64,000 nucleotides of DNA from assembly GCF_010820665.1 (NCBI RefSeq), contig NZ_JAAIKC010000018.1:1-64000 (forward strand), in the 5' to 3' direction. The position numbers and the translations under genes were made by a program. Each line of letters opens with the position of its first letter. The stretch's first letter is position 1. Source of the stretch: Paenibacillus sp. SYP-B3998. Its GTDB lineage: Bacteria; Bacillota; Bacilli; Paenibacillales; NBRC-103111. Positions 44,365-54,327 of the stretch are shown here, one piece after another. The notes beneath the pieces are model-generated. The model did not search any database and was not told the DNA's origin. It saw only the letters and a list, made by a program, of their open reading frames with translations.

Positions 44365-44399
44365 ATGCAAAATCCTCACATGTTATATCGATATTCTCA

Positions 44400-45380
44400 T
44401 CACTTTATAAAAGGGAACAATAGCTTCTGATTGTCCGACCAGAACATATTATTAAGATCAATAGCTTTAATCCCCGTATCCACACGGGTTGGCACCTCGT
44501 CTCCTCTGATGGCAGCAACAGCATTCTTAACACCCAAATAGCCGATGCTAAAAGGATTTTGAATAATCGTCGCTTGAATAACACCTTCTTGCAGCAATTC
44601 AAGTTCCTCCGAGGTGCTATCGAATGTTATAATTTTCACCTGACCCTGGAGGCCCATTTCCTGGATAGCACTAGCTACACCAATCGATGTAATTTCATTC
44701 AGCGCTACGATCCCATCCAGCAGCGGATACCTCTCTAAGATGCTCCGTGTCAGTTTACCTGCAAGATTGCGATCCGTTAGGCTATACACTTTATCAAGCA
44801 CCTTAACCTCTGGATACTTAGAAATCTCATCAAGTAATCCCTGCTCTCTCTGCTCCGTGTTTCTTTCTCCCTGCTTAAAGCTCACGATTGCAATGCTCCC
44901 GCTTGTTCCTGCCAACTTGATCAATTGCTGCCCTGCAATTGTCCCCGCTTCATAGCTATTGGCGCCAATGAAGCTTTTGGCCTTACGTGTTTCCACTTCG
45001 GAATCAATCGTAATGACAGGAATATTAAGCATCGCCGCTTCATCCACGACCTCTGATAAATCCTTGTAATCGTTAGCCGCAAGTACAATGGCATCCGGTT
45101 TAATATGGATGGATTGCTCCATAAGCGCGATCTGCCCTTTGACATCAGCTTCATCCCCCGGCGCGCGGAAATCCAAAGTAACATCGAACTCTTTGGCTGC
45201 GACTTCCGCTCCCATTTTCACCGTTTTCCAGTAGTCCCCGTATTGGCTTCTCAAGACGACTTCCAAGTGCTTCTTTTGCACATTCGGTGTCACCTCGACT
45301 TGTCTCGTGCAAGAGGACATGGAGGTGACACCGACCGTAATAGCAACAAGTAGAGGCCAAATTTTGAATGTTTTTTCCAT
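44400..45380 (-). CDS. Sugar-binding lipoprotein, likely sensor co-receptor
   Basis: A 326-residue type-I periplasmic binding protein (RbsB-like), lipidated at Cys23 in a MSSC lipobox. Ligand-site features are visible in the first lobe (VVLRSQYGDYWKTV), the hinge region ITIDSEVE and the second lobe (ALNEITSIGVA). It is encoded 12 bp after the sensor kinase gene, and apart from the transporter's own MglB. This is the layout of XylFII-LytS-YesN type three-component systems, in which a binding protein that does not serve transport presents sugar to the kinase. Co-receptor function is inference. Confidence 0.82.
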   Translation of the reverse strand: MEKTFKIWPLLVAITVGVTSMSSCTRQVEVTPNVQKKHLEVVLRSQYGDYWKTVKMGAEVAAKEFDVTLDFRAPGDEADVKGQIALMEQSIHIKPDAIVLAANDYKDLSEVVDEAAMLNIPVITIDSEVETRKAKSFIGANSYEAGTIAGQQLIKLAGTSGSIAIVSFKQGERNTEQREQGLLDEISKYPEVKVLDKVYSLTDRNLAGKLTRSILERYPLLDGIVALNEITSIGVASAIQEMGLQGQVKIITFDSTSEELELLQEGVIQATIIQNPFSIGYLGVKNAVAAIRGDEVPTRVDTGIKAIDLNNMFWSDNQKLLFPFIK

Positions 45381-45392
45381 GGTTTCTCCTCT

Positions 45393-47177
45393 TTATTCAT
45401 CTTCGAGTACTAACGGAATCCATAGGTTCACGGTTGTTCCTTCTTCAAGCTCACTTTCAACCGTCACCCCATAGCTGGAGCCGAAATATAACTTAATTCG
45501 TTCATGCACGTTGCGCAGCCCGACCCCAGAGCCTTTTTCGCTCTTCACTTGTCCAGACAAAATGCTCTTGAGCTTATCTTCTGGGATTCCGACGCCATTA
45601 TCGCGGATCTCAAACAAAATTTTCTCGCCGACAATACGAACCGAGATGTGAATAGAACCCGTATCTGCCAAATATTCAATACCATGGTAGAGCGCATTTT
45701 CAACAATTGGCTGCAGGATGAGCTTCAACGTCTTATATGGAAGAGCTTCTTCTTCAACGCTAATTTCATAATCAAACTTGTCTTTATAGCGCATTTTCTG
45801 AATGATCAAATAGTTGCGAATATGCTCAATCTCTTCTTGGACGGTGATAATATTTTTCCCTCGGCTCAGAGAGATTCGAAAAAATTTGGACAATGAAGTG
45901 ATCGTCGTAATGACCTCTTCATTTTTGCCGCTGCCCACCATGCGAACGACCGAATTGAGCGTATTGTACAAGAAATGAGGATTAATTTGGGATTGCAACA
46001 CTTCAAGCTCATTCTTGCGCTGCACTTCTTGCTCGTGAATGCTTTGATCCATCAGTTCGCGAACACGGGACACCATGAGATTAAATCTACGCGATAGCTG
46101 CTCAACTTCATCCGCCCCACGAACATGAATATACGTATCAAAATCGCCCTTTTCCACCATTTCCATCGACTTTTTGAGCCGTTTGATTGGCTGTGAAATA
46201 CGCGCTGACATAAAGGCAGAAATCAACAAAATGAACACGAGAACAATGACAAGAAGCCAAATCATAAAGGCGCTTATTTCCTTGCGGGTCGTGATCATTT
46301 CATCGAGATACGAAACGCCGACAATTTTCCAACCAATATTGTTGACCGTTCGAACGACGTTCAGCCGCGACTCTCCATCACTCACATCCATGTACTTCCC
46401 GTATGAAAATTTCAATGCCTGCTCCACATTTTCATATTTCAAACCAATATAAATAAGCTGCTGCTGCGGATGATAAACGATATTCCCGGCAGAATCGTCG
46501 ATAATGTAAACGTAACCTTTTTTACCGAGCGAAACCGTTCGAAACACATCGTCTAGCGCCTTGAAGTTCACATCCACAAGCAGCACCGCATCCACCCATT
46601 TGCCATTTCGCTCAATCGTAACCCCCTTGCTCATAGAAACAACCCATTTATAGGGATCTCTAAACAAATTCTGAATATGGGGCAGCGAAAAGGTGAGGTG
46701 ATTCGGGTTATCCAATGCAGATTTGAACCACGATTGTTCAGTCAACCGCGTGTTTTTACGCATCTCAGTCGTATGAATGCCAGTGACGAGTTCCCCCTCT
46801 GCTGTGAATAGGTCTATCGAGACAATGTCCTCTCGCGTGCTTGCAATCGTATCGAGCTGTTCCAGCAGCTTATCCGAAGGAATCCCTCGGCTCTTGGCGA
46901 TTTTGGCATCCGCCACCTCGAAAGTGTCGGACATGCCCTTAATATAATTTTCCAAGTTAAATTGCACTTGTTCGATAATCTGTTGCGTATTCAAAAATGC
47001 ATTCTCTTCCGCTGTTCTTGAAAATTTATTGTAGAGCACCAGCGAGACGACCAACATGACGGTCACCGTAATAAAAATAAAAGACATTGTAATCGTAAAC
47101 TGGATGCTCTTGACCCTCATCGTGTCAAGCAGTACGGTATACAGTGCCTTCAGTATGGCTTTCATTTTACCAATCAA
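45393..47177 (-). CDS. Sensor histidine kinase of the LytS/YesM type with Cache sensor
   Basis: A 594-residue membrane kinase. The first helix (about 28-50) and a second (about 305-330) bracket a dCache-like extracytoplasmic domain (about 55-300); HAMP follows (about 330-380); the His_kinase domain has its acceptor in INPHFLYNTLNSV; and the ATPase domain has NGVGIPEDKL and GSGVGLRNV. Start: TTG at 47177, nine bases after AAAGGGG; an ATG four codons later is an alternative. It lies 3 bp after the response regulator stop and 12 bp before the binding protein gene. Confidence 0.92.
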   Translation of the reverse strand: MIGKMKAILKALYTVLLDTMRVKSIQFTITMSFIFITVTVMLVVSLVLYNKFSRTAEENAFLNTQQIIEQVQFNLENYIKGMSDTFEVADAKIAKSRGIPSDKLLEQLDTIASTREDIVSIDLFTAEGELVTGIHTTEMRKNTRLTEQSWFKSALDNPNHLTFSLPHIQNLFRDPYKWVVSMSKGVTIERNGKWVDAVLLVDVNFKALDDVFRTVSLGKKGYVYIIDDSAGNIVYHPQQQLIYIGLKYENVEQALKFSYGKYMDVSDGESRLNVVRTVNNIGWKIVGVSYLDEMITTRKEISAFMIWLLVIVLVFILLISAFMSARISQPIKRLKKSMEMVEKGDFDTYIHVRGADEVEQLSRRFNLMVSRVRELMDQSIHEQEVQRKNELEVLQSQINPHFLYNTLNSVVRMVGSGKNEEVITTITSLSKFFRISLSRGKNIITVQEEIEHIRNYLIIQKMRYKDKFDYEISVEEEALPYKTLKLILQPIVENALYHGIEYLADTGSIHISVRIVGEKILFEIRDNGVGIPEDKLKSILSGQVKSEKGSGVGLRNVHERIKLYFGSSYGVTVESELEEGTTVNLWIPLVLEDE

Positions 47178-47180
47178 ATT

Positions 47181-48836
47181 TCACACCCCTTTGGAACTAT
47201 TTCTGTACTCTTTAGGGGAAACGCCTACGTTTTTGCGGAAGCTGAAGCTGAAATAATTCGCATCGGAATAACCAACCTTCTCGGCGATCTCCAAAGCCTT
47301 CATATCCGTTGTCCGCAGCATCTCTTTGGCCGCTTCCATGCGAATGTGGTTTAAATAATTAACGAAGGTTATCTTCGCCTCTTTTTTGAAAATACTGCTG
47401 AAATAACCAGCGCTAATGTGAAGATGGCCGCACACTTTATTAATCGATATATCGCCTTCGTGAAAGTGACTTTTCGTATATTCCTTAGCCATGTCCACTA
47501 AGTTCTTATACGCATACTGACGATCCGTGGCGATATGATGCATCATACTGGCACACAGTTCTACCAGCCAATGCTTGGCTTCTTCCAATGAGGTGAATTT
47601 ATTAATTTCTGTAAAAGGAATGAAGTTTTCCCCGAAGACCTCGTCAATATTAAGGTTTGAATCCTTCGCTGCTTTCAGAATACAGGTTAGAATCTCCAAT
47701 AAATAGATCTGGTAATCCTTAACGGAGACACCGCCTTCTACCCCTTGAAAAAGCTCATCAATCGTTTCCTTAATTTCTTGATTCGTTCCGACCTTAATAC
47801 AACGTGTCAGTTCATGCTCTTTGACATCGTCAAAACGAATCTTTTCGACATTCCGTTTCTCCACATCATCGATGCAAATCATACGATTATTGCCGAGAAT
47901 AAGCCTATAGTCGAGCGCTAGCACGGCATCTTCATAGGAATAGCTTACTTTGGTCACGTCCTTCATGGCCGTTCCAATGCCTACCGTAACGGAAAGCTTC
48001 AAGTATTTCTCTACGTTCTGGCGCACTTCTTCCAGCACCTTCATCGTTTCTTGAAGCGCTGCTTCCCGATCACTGCTTTCACGAGCAGCTAAGACGACAA
48101 CTTGATCGTTATGCATAAACACAAGTCCAAGGCCACGTTTATCCGCTATCTCTTCGGTTATATTGAGCAAAGCAAAGTACTTTAGCGCCTGGTCCTCCGA
48201 ATACTTCAAGGAAACCGATTGGGCTAGCTCGGTTCTATTATCCAGATTATCTTCATGAAGCAGCACTCCGTCAATACTTATAACCGCTACCACGAAGCTG
48301 CTGCCCTCCAATTGAATACCATAATTCGCCGCTTTCTCAATCACCTCTTCCCGCGGGAGCTTCCGATTCATTAGGGCTGCCAAGAAGTTCTCCTTCAGTA
48401 CAGGCATACTTTTACGGTAATGCTCCTTCAGCAGTTGCACGTTATCCCGGTGCGCCACTTCCTCCTGAATTTGCTCCTTCACCTTCAATAAAGCATTGAT
48501 TAACTCCTGAGCAGAAAAAGGTTTCAGCACATATTCATCGATATGCAGCTTGACCGCCTTCTGCGCATATTCGAACTCATCGTGTCCGGTGAGGATAATA
48601 ATCTTGATTGTTGGAAAGCGTTCACGAACTAACTCAGCGAATTGCAAACCATTCATGAAGGGCATCTGAATGTCCGTCACGACCACGTCAGGCTGCAGCC
48701 GCTCAACCATTTCCAGCGCTTCTCTGCCGTTCTCCGCTTTCTCTATCACCTCGAAGTCAATCGCATCCCAATCCACTTCGCGGACGACGCCTTCCCGTAC
48801 ATCTTCTTCGTCATCCACTAGTATCAGCTTGTACAT
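47181..48836 (-). CDS. YesN-type response regulator with AraC DNA-binding domain
   Basis: A 551-residue regulator with a receiver domain (about 1-120; acceptor Asp in VVTDIQMPFMNGLQ), a long middle domain and a C-terminal AraC-type double HTH (VCGHLHISAGYFSSIFKKE and later KVGYSDANYFSFSFRKNVG). It is the first gene in the chain leading to mgl transport. It should respond to galactose-type sugar seen by the kinase and co-receptor, and activate the mglB promoter at 44337-44364. Starts 10 bases after AAGGAGG. Confidence 0.92.
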   Translation of the reverse strand: MYKLILVDDEEDVREGVVREVDWDAIDFEVIEKAENGREALEMVERLQPDVVVTDIQMPFMNGLQFAELVRERFPTIKIIILTGHDEFEYAQKAVKLHIDEYVLKPFSAQELINALLKVKEQIQEEVAHRDNVQLLKEHYRKSMPVLKENFLAALMNRKLPREEVIEKAANYGIQLEGSSFVVAVISIDGVLLHEDNLDNRTELAQSVSLKYSEDQALKYFALLNITEEIADKRGLGLVFMHNDQVVVLAARESSDREAALQETMKVLEEVRQNVEKYLKLSVTVGIGTAMKDVTKVSYSYEDAVLALDYRLILGNNRMICIDDVEKRNVEKIRFDDVKEHELTRCIKVGTNQEIKETIDELFQGVEGGVSVKDYQIYLLEILTCILKAAKDSNLNIDEVFGENFIPFTEINKFTSLEEAKHWLVELCASMMHHIATDRQYAYKNLVDMAKEYTKSHFHEGDISINKVCGHLHISAGYFSSIFKKEAKITFVNYLNHIRMEAAKEMLRTTDMKALEIAEKVGYSDANYFSFSFRKNVGVSPKEYRNSSKGV

Positions 48837-49006
48837 AAACTTCCTCCTTAAAGCTCCTCGTTAGAAAAGCGTAATCCGTAAGTATAAGCGTTTTTTCCAT
48901 CCGATAAAACATTCTCATAAACATAGGCTTTTTCACCACCATTGTACTAACTGCCTATCGAATACACAACCAAAGACATGAAACACTCCCAAATAAAATG
49001 ACAAAA

Positions 49007-49046
49007 GACCCCTACTGTCGCATATTTATTCGCAACAGCAGGAGTC
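49007..49046 (-). terminator. terminator of the GGDEF-EAL / binding protein operon
   Basis: On the minus strand a stem GACTCCTGCTGTTGC / GCGACAGTAGGGGTC with an A/T loop is followed by TTTTG. It lies 10 bp past the stop at 49056. Confidence 0.8.
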
Positions 49047-49055
49047 CCCTCTTCA

Positions 49056-50381
49056 TCATCTACCCTTCAGCAAAATTTCTATATCTCTGCCGAAGCGTCC
49101 GTTTAATTCTTTCATTGCAGCCTCTTGCACTTGGGAAATCGAATCATCGTTCTCAATCCCTTTATTCATAATACCTTCCCACATCGCGTTGGCTTCTTGA
49201 TCGATCGGAGTAACAACGTGCTCGATCATTTTACTAGCAAGCTCAACATGAAGAGCGTTGGTGGTTTGACCGCCAAGAAACTCATTAGGAATTGGAATCT
49301 GTTTCACCTTGTTTCTTGCCGGCAAATACGCTGGCAGTGTCGCATCGATACCATCCATGCTGCTTTGCGTCACAGCAAATTCGATGAACTTCCAAGCTAG
49401 ATTTTTATGCTTACTCAAGGATGAAAGTGAAAAATTAGAGCTATTTTGCCAACCATATAATTGGAACGGCAGCTTCGTCTCTCTCCATTTGCCCGCCTGC
49501 TCGGGAAACCATGTTTGCAATTTTTGAAGGCCCCACGTCCCCATGTACAACATAGCAAGCTTATTGTCACGGACAAGCTTTTTGCCTCCCTCTTGCCATA
49601 TATCTACGTTCGCATCCAGTCCTAGCTCACTAATCTTCTTACTGGTATTAAATAATTCCCCGAAACGATAATCGTTTCGTTGATAATTAAAATCCGAATC
49701 GTAGAGTCCTTTCGAATGCTCATACAGTTCCAAAACATCCGTAGGCCATAGACTGATCCATATATCATGTTCCTTCAACACCTTCGCCATCTCGATCCAA
49801 TTTTCAGGCTTTTCCATAAAGTGTCCCAGCTCTTCAGGATCGCTTGGAAACCCGTATTGTTGTAAGAGATCTGCCCGATAGTAAGTCACTGATGGCGATG
49901 ACGCATAAGGGAAACCGATCAATTGCTTTTGGTCGAATGACTTGTTACTTTCCCACAGATAAGGGCTGAAATCATCTTGATATCCCCCCGCCTCATAAGG
50001 CTTCGCCAGTAAATTTTCAAGTCCCTCTATCGCGTTAAACTCACCGAATTGATTACTGTCAATGACGAAAATATCAGGTGGATGTCCATCAATCAACGAT
50101 TGAAGATACTTGTCTTTGTAGGTTGAGTACGTAAACGTCTCAACTTTGACCTTGACACCATGATACTTGTTCGTAAATTTACGAATGAGCGGCTCCCAGC
50201 CGTCGTAGTAGGACCACATCGTCAGTTCAACTTGATCACTATCGTTTTGAGCATCTCCTTGTGGTTCTGTTGCAGTCTGGTTATCGACGACCGAGCGTTG
50301 AGAAAAAGGAGAAGAGCATCCGGATAGCCCTACGACAACCGTCATTACCAATATGAATGTGAAGGTAATCACTCTTTTCAA
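49056..50381 (-). CDS. Extracellular solute-binding lipoprotein (family 1), coupled to a c-di-GMP protein
   Basis: A 441-residue lipoprotein (lipobox LSGC, Cys22) with the two-lobed SBP family 1 fold; motifs include LTMWSYYDGW, IDSNQFGEF and YMGTWGLQ. It starts at TTG 50381, directly after the stop of the GGDEF-EAL gene (TGATTG), so translation is coupled. No permease or ATPase gene lies nearby, so a role in uptake is not supported; it may be an extracytoplasmic ligand sensor for the coupled diguanylate cyclase/phosphodiesterase. It is followed by a terminator. Confidence 0.85.
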   Translation of the reverse strand: MKRVITFTFILVMTVVVGLSGCSSPFSQRSVVDNQTATEPQGDAQNDSDQVELTMWSYYDGWEPLIRKFTNKYHGVKVKVETFTYSTYKDKYLQSLIDGHPPDIFVIDSNQFGEFNAIEGLENLLAKPYEAGGYQDDFSPYLWESNKSFDQKQLIGFPYASSPSVTYYRADLLQQYGFPSDPEELGHFMEKPENWIEMAKVLKEHDIWISLWPTDVLELYEHSKGLYDSDFNYQRNDYRFGELFNTSKKISELGLDANVDIWQEGGKKLVRDNKLAMLYMGTWGLQKLQTWFPEQAGKWRETKLPFQLYGWQNSSNFSLSSLSKHKNLAWKFIEFAVTQSSMDGIDATLPAYLPARNKVKQIPIPNEFLGGQTTNALHVELASKMIEHVVTPIDQEANAMWEGIMNKGIENDDSISQVQEAAMKELNGRFGRDIEILLKGR

Positions 50382-53060
50382 TCAGATCTCCCCTTTCTCT
50401 AAAACAAAACGGTCACGTTTCTCCAAAAGCTTCGCAAACGTTTCGAAAGGAACTGGCTTACTATAGTAATAGCCCTGAAGTTCATCGCAGCCCAGCTGTA
50501 CGAAATAATTCATTTCCTCGCTTGTCTCGATTCCCTCTGCAACTACCTTCAGATTCATGCTGTGTGCAAGCTCAATAACCGCCTTTACAATCGCCGATTT
50601 CTTGGTATCCGTGGCTACATTGCTAATAAACGAACGATCCAATTTTACTTGGTAAATCGGCATACGCTGTAATTGATTGAGAGACGAATACCCCGTACCA
50701 AAATCATCAATGGAAATTTGCACGCCAATATCTTTAATTTTCATAATCGTTTCCAATACTTGGTCGACATTCTTAATTAGAACACCTTCCGTAATTTCAA
50801 CGATTAAGTATTGTGCCTGTAAGCCAGTTTCAGTAAGGACACGGCGGATTACCTCAAACAGATTGCCTTGATAGAAATGCTTCCCTGAAATATTGACAGC
50901 GACTGGTACCTTTGGGAGCCCTCGATCCTGCCATAATTTATTATGTTTACATGCCTCTTGCAGCACCCATTTATCAATTTCTAGAATCATGCCTGAATCT
51001 TCTGCGAGCGGGATAAATTTCGTTGGAGGTATGAATCCTAACTCTGGATGCTGCCAACGGATAAGCGCTTCTAAACCACAAATCGTCTGCTGAGCGGTGT
51101 CTATTTTGGGTTGGTAATGCAGTTGGAATTGTTCGTGCTTCAGCGCTTCCCTAATCCCGTTATCCAGCAGCATTTTCTCCGTAACTAACTTATTTAATTC
51201 AGGATTGAAGAAATAAACCGCATTCCCTCCCTGTTCCTTCGCGACGTACATGGCCATGTCTGCATTTTTGAAAATCGTATTGAGGTCTTGACCATCTCGT
51301 GGATATAAGCTAACCCCCAGGCTCACAGAGACATACATTTTCATCTCTTGCAGTTCGATCGGCTCGGCGAAAGAGCTAAATATCCCGTTCGTAACCTCTA
51401 AAAGCTCCGATTCCTCCGCACCCTCTAGTACGAACACGAACTCATCGCCACCAAAACGGAATACTTGACAGTCGTTTGATGTCAGCTTGCTGTACTTGTT
51501 AGCAATTGTCTGCAACAAATTATCGCCAATGGCATGACCCAGAGTATCGTTAATTTGCTTAAATTGATTCAAATCAGCGAAAATAACAGCGATCGGCAGC
51601 CTCATTTGATTCTCCATGATGAGCAGTTCCTCAAGATGCTTCGATAAAAGTAGTCGATTCGGTAAGCCCGTTAACACATCATAATAAGCGAGATGCTGGA
51701 GCTTTTCCTCTGAGCTTAGCAGCATGCTGGTTTGTTCTTGCAACTTCTTGTTCATCTCCAAGGAATCATGATACATCAATAGCAATTTATGCGAAGTATG
51801 ACGAAAATTATCGACAAGTGATTTGATTTCCACGATCCGACTATTTGGCCATTCCATCTCTTTGCGATAGTAAATCTTATCGACCAGTCCTGTTGTCGTT
51901 AAGGCCAGCTGCGATAAATTACGAGCAATCGCCCGATTGATAAATACTGAGGTTAAGCTAGAGCCTATGATAAATAAAAGCAGATAGCTAAGCTGCGCTA
52001 AGAACTGTTCATAGATCTGTATACGATAGTTCTGGATAGGCATAATGATATAAATTTGTAAGGGGATACGAGTAAGCATGTCGTTATAAATATATTGCGC
52101 CTCTCTCCATTCTTCAGTTGGCATAATAATGGAGTGCTTTTGCGGGATCTTCTCATAGAAGGTTTCTCCAAGCTTGATTGTGATACTATCCGCTCGCCAA
52201 TCATAGTGAGTCTTCTCTAAAGAATGTGGATCGTTTCCAGCAAGAATACGATTTTGGCTGTCTGTAATGACAATTTGAAACAAATTTCCCGTTGTATGCT
52301 TGCTCACTAATTCATTTAAATACCCGATTTGAAGTTTACTGACGAGCCGAATGCCTCGGATGTCTCGGTTTCCCCATTTATTTAACTCTTCCTTCATACT
52401 ATTCATCGTGTTCATCGCTTGCTGATGCGTACTGTTCGTTATAGCTTTGTCCAGATTCCAACTATTCATGAGAACAAAAATTAAATAAGGCATAGCCACA
52501 GCCGTTATGGAGAAGTGAAAGAGCACTTGACCAAATGGAATGCCCTGATCATCAGACTTGCCGACTATGCCTCTAAAACCCTGAGGTACATATCTATCTA
52601 CCATTTCAGCTATAAGCGCATTAAATAATCCGTTCGTAGCCACCGTAGTAATAATTAACGTCGATTCCATAGAAAGACTTTGGTAGTAAAAATAGTACGT
52701 GATCACCATGAGCGGAATCCCTAGCACAATCCAGTAGACCCCGTCCCACAGGAGGAGCATATTCCGTCGAGCATTCAAAATAACGCCCAAGAATGCAATC
52801 TCCAGCACATTGATTAAGTCGATCATTGGTTCATGGAATTGAAATACACTCACTGTATAAACAACTAAAGCTCCTATAATGCCTGGCCATAATCCATATG
52901 TAAGTAAAAGAAGGAACAAAAATATACTGGTGAACGAAAAGGTAAGTCCATATATCAACTGCAAATCGTAATACTCACTTAGCAATGCCAGACCTACGCA
53001 TACTACATAAAACAAACTCATATGTACGATTCGAAAAGCATGTAGATTCCGTTTTTTCAT
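50382..53060 (-). CDS. Membrane GGDEF-EAL protein (c-di-GMP synthesis/breakdown)
   Basis: An 892-residue protein. About five membrane helices (about 10-150) precede an extracytoplasmic region (about 200-360), another helix (about 370-390), then GGDEF and EAL domains. The GGDEF domain (about 455-620) keeps YDVLTGLPN and RFGGDEF, so diguanylate cyclase activity is possible. The EAL domain (about 640-885) keeps LEALIRWQHP, EITEGVL, DDFGTGYSSL, KLDRSFI and VAEGIET, so phosphodiesterase activity is possible too. Both halves look intact. The start at 53060 follows AGGGGGTC. The coupled binding protein downstream may provide sensory input. Confidence 0.93.
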   Translation of the reverse strand: MKKRNLHAFRIVHMSLFYVVCVGLALLSEYYDLQLIYGLTFSFTSIFLFLLLLTYGLWPGIIGALVVYTVSVFQFHEPMIDLINVLEIAFLGVILNARRNMLLLWDGVYWIVLGIPLMVITYYFYYQSLSMESTLIITTVATNGLFNALIAEMVDRYVPQGFRGIVGKSDDQGIPFGQVLFHFSITAVAMPYLIFVLMNSWNLDKAITNSTHQQAMNTMNSMKEELNKWGNRDIRGIRLVSKLQIGYLNELVSKHTTGNLFQIVITDSQNRILAGNDPHSLEKTHYDWRADSITIKLGETFYEKIPQKHSIIMPTEEWREAQYIYNDMLTRIPLQIYIIMPIQNYRIQIYEQFLAQLSYLLLFIIGSSLTSVFINRAIARNLSQLALTTTGLVDKIYYRKEMEWPNSRIVEIKSLVDNFRHTSHKLLLMYHDSLEMNKKLQEQTSMLLSSEEKLQHLAYYDVLTGLPNRLLLSKHLEELLIMENQMRLPIAVIFADLNQFKQINDTLGHAIGDNLLQTIANKYSKLTSNDCQVFRFGGDEFVFVLEGAEESELLEVTNGIFSSFAEPIELQEMKMYVSVSLGVSLYPRDGQDLNTIFKNADMAMYVAKEQGGNAVYFFNPELNKLVTEKMLLDNGIREALKHEQFQLHYQPKIDTAQQTICGLEALIRWQHPELGFIPPTKFIPLAEDSGMILEIDKWVLQEACKHNKLWQDRGLPKVPVAVNISGKHFYQGNLFEVIRRVLTETGLQAQYLIVEITEGVLIKNVDQVLETIMKIKDIGVQISIDDFGTGYSSLNQLQRMPIYQVKLDRSFISNVATDTKKSAIVKAVIELAHSMNLKVVAEGIETSEEMNYFVQLGCDELQGYYYSKPVPFETFAKLLEKRDRFVLEKGEI

Positions 53061-53284
53061 GTTGACCCCCTGCATCTGCACACGGCAACCCATTACTTTA
53101 GTCCATCCAAGCATATCCTCCAAACAGTTCTCTATACCTAAATAGCATTCCTTCTTGATTGGTTCCAGATCAATTTACTGGAAATCAATATGATGAAAAT
53201 CAAGATTAAATGAAAAGTGTCACCTTTTCTCAAATAACTGCATATACATAATTGTTTGAATACATTCGACTGAGGTGGTTTACG

Positions 53285-53455
53285 ATGTTAGCAACAAAAA
53301 CAGGTTGTGAAAAAGAAGAAGTTATCAACATATTGTGCGAAATGGGTTTAGATCAAATCGCGAGATGGATTAAAGTGTTACCTGAACACCGGTGGGAAAA
53401 CATGTTTGTCACTTCATGGCCCACGCTTGCTAAGAAATGCGGCGTCTCCAGATAG
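53285..53455 (+). CDS. Small hypothetical protein, 56 residues
   Basis: A short soluble, mostly helical protein with no signal or membrane segment (MLATKTGCEKEEVINILCEM at the start). A Cys/Trp-containing C-terminal half (LPEHRWENMFVTSW) makes it look like a real, unnamed small protein. The ATG follows GAGGTGG by six bases, and a strong terminator (53496-53526) ends the transcript 41 bp later. Confidence 0.6.
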   Translation: MLATKTGCEKEEVINILCEMGLDQIARWIKVLPEHRWENMFVTSWPTLAKKCGVSR

Positions 53456-53495
53456 CTGCATCTACATAAACAAACCAAGCAAGACCCCTTCAAAA

Positions 53496-53526
53496 CGCTC
53501 TGCGCGGAACTGGCGCAGGGCGTTAT
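53496..53526 (+). terminator. terminator of the small protein gene
   Basis: AACGCTCTGCGC / GCGCAGGGCGTT stem, 7-base loop, followed by ATTT. Confidence 0.85.
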
Positions 53527-53714
53527 TTGTCATTCCAATTATATCCTCACGCAAGAATGCCCGAAAACCGCTATACTGTAATAGAACCTGAATATCATAT
53601 TTCAAACTTCTTCACGACACGCTATTTCTTGCAACATTCAATGCCTTTATACGCAATTTATGTTTTAATAAACTTAGCGCTAATTGAAATTTCTGAGAAA
53701 AGGAGATTACAACT

Positions 53715-54119
53715 ATGAGAATAGCCTCTTTTCTACTACCTAAAGACGAGGTTACCTTTATCACATCATCAGCTTCCATGCGAGAAGCTTTAGAACATTT
53801 GGAACATCACTATTACACAGCACTTCCCATTGTAGATAGTGCAGGAAAATATGCAGGTACATTGTCGGAAGGTGACCTGTTATGGAAGTTAAAAAATACA
53901 CCAGGGATTGATTTTGATAACATGCAGCAGGTACCGGTAAGCGAAATCGAGAAGCATATTCATAATGAGTCCGTTTCCATCAACGCACACATGGAAGATA
54001 TGCTCGCGCTGGCAGCAGATCAGAATTTTGTCCCGGTTGTAGATGACGAAAATCTATTCATAGGAATTATTCGCCGAAAAGACATTATTGAATATTATAT
54101 GAGAAACATAACCGATTGA
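53715..54119 (+). CDS. CBS-domain protein (two tandem CBS motifs)
   Basis: A 134-residue protein consisting of a CBS pair (first around 5-60, second around 70-130). These domains bind adenosine nucleotides and act as regulatory switches. The pattern ALPIVDSAGKYAGTLSEGDLL and FVPVVDDENLFIGIIRRKDII matches the two repeats. No catalytic domain is attached, so it must regulate a partner or bind nucleotide alone. The start follows AAAAGGAG. It is monocistronic; the 208-bp gap beyond it shows no gene. Confidence 0.88.
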   Translation: MRIASFLLPKDEVTFITSSASMREALEHLEHHYYTALPIVDSAGKYAGTLSEGDLLWKLKNTPGIDFDNMQQVPVSEIEKHIHNESVSINAHMEDMLALAADQNFVPVVDDENLFIGIIRRKDIIEYYMRNITD

Positions 54120-54327
54120 TAAACCGTATCAGGTGTTTCAGGTGGGACATTTCAAGTCCTAGTGAGATATAGATTTGAAATTTGGGGGTAATTGGGAATG
54201 GAGTTCCCACCGTTTCTTGAAATCGTCTTTTATTGAATCGCTTTTCCACTCCATACCCATTCCCTCTTCTATTCTACTTTGTGCTGCCTTCCACTTCTCT
54301 TTTTCCTACCACCTTCACTTTAAACTC

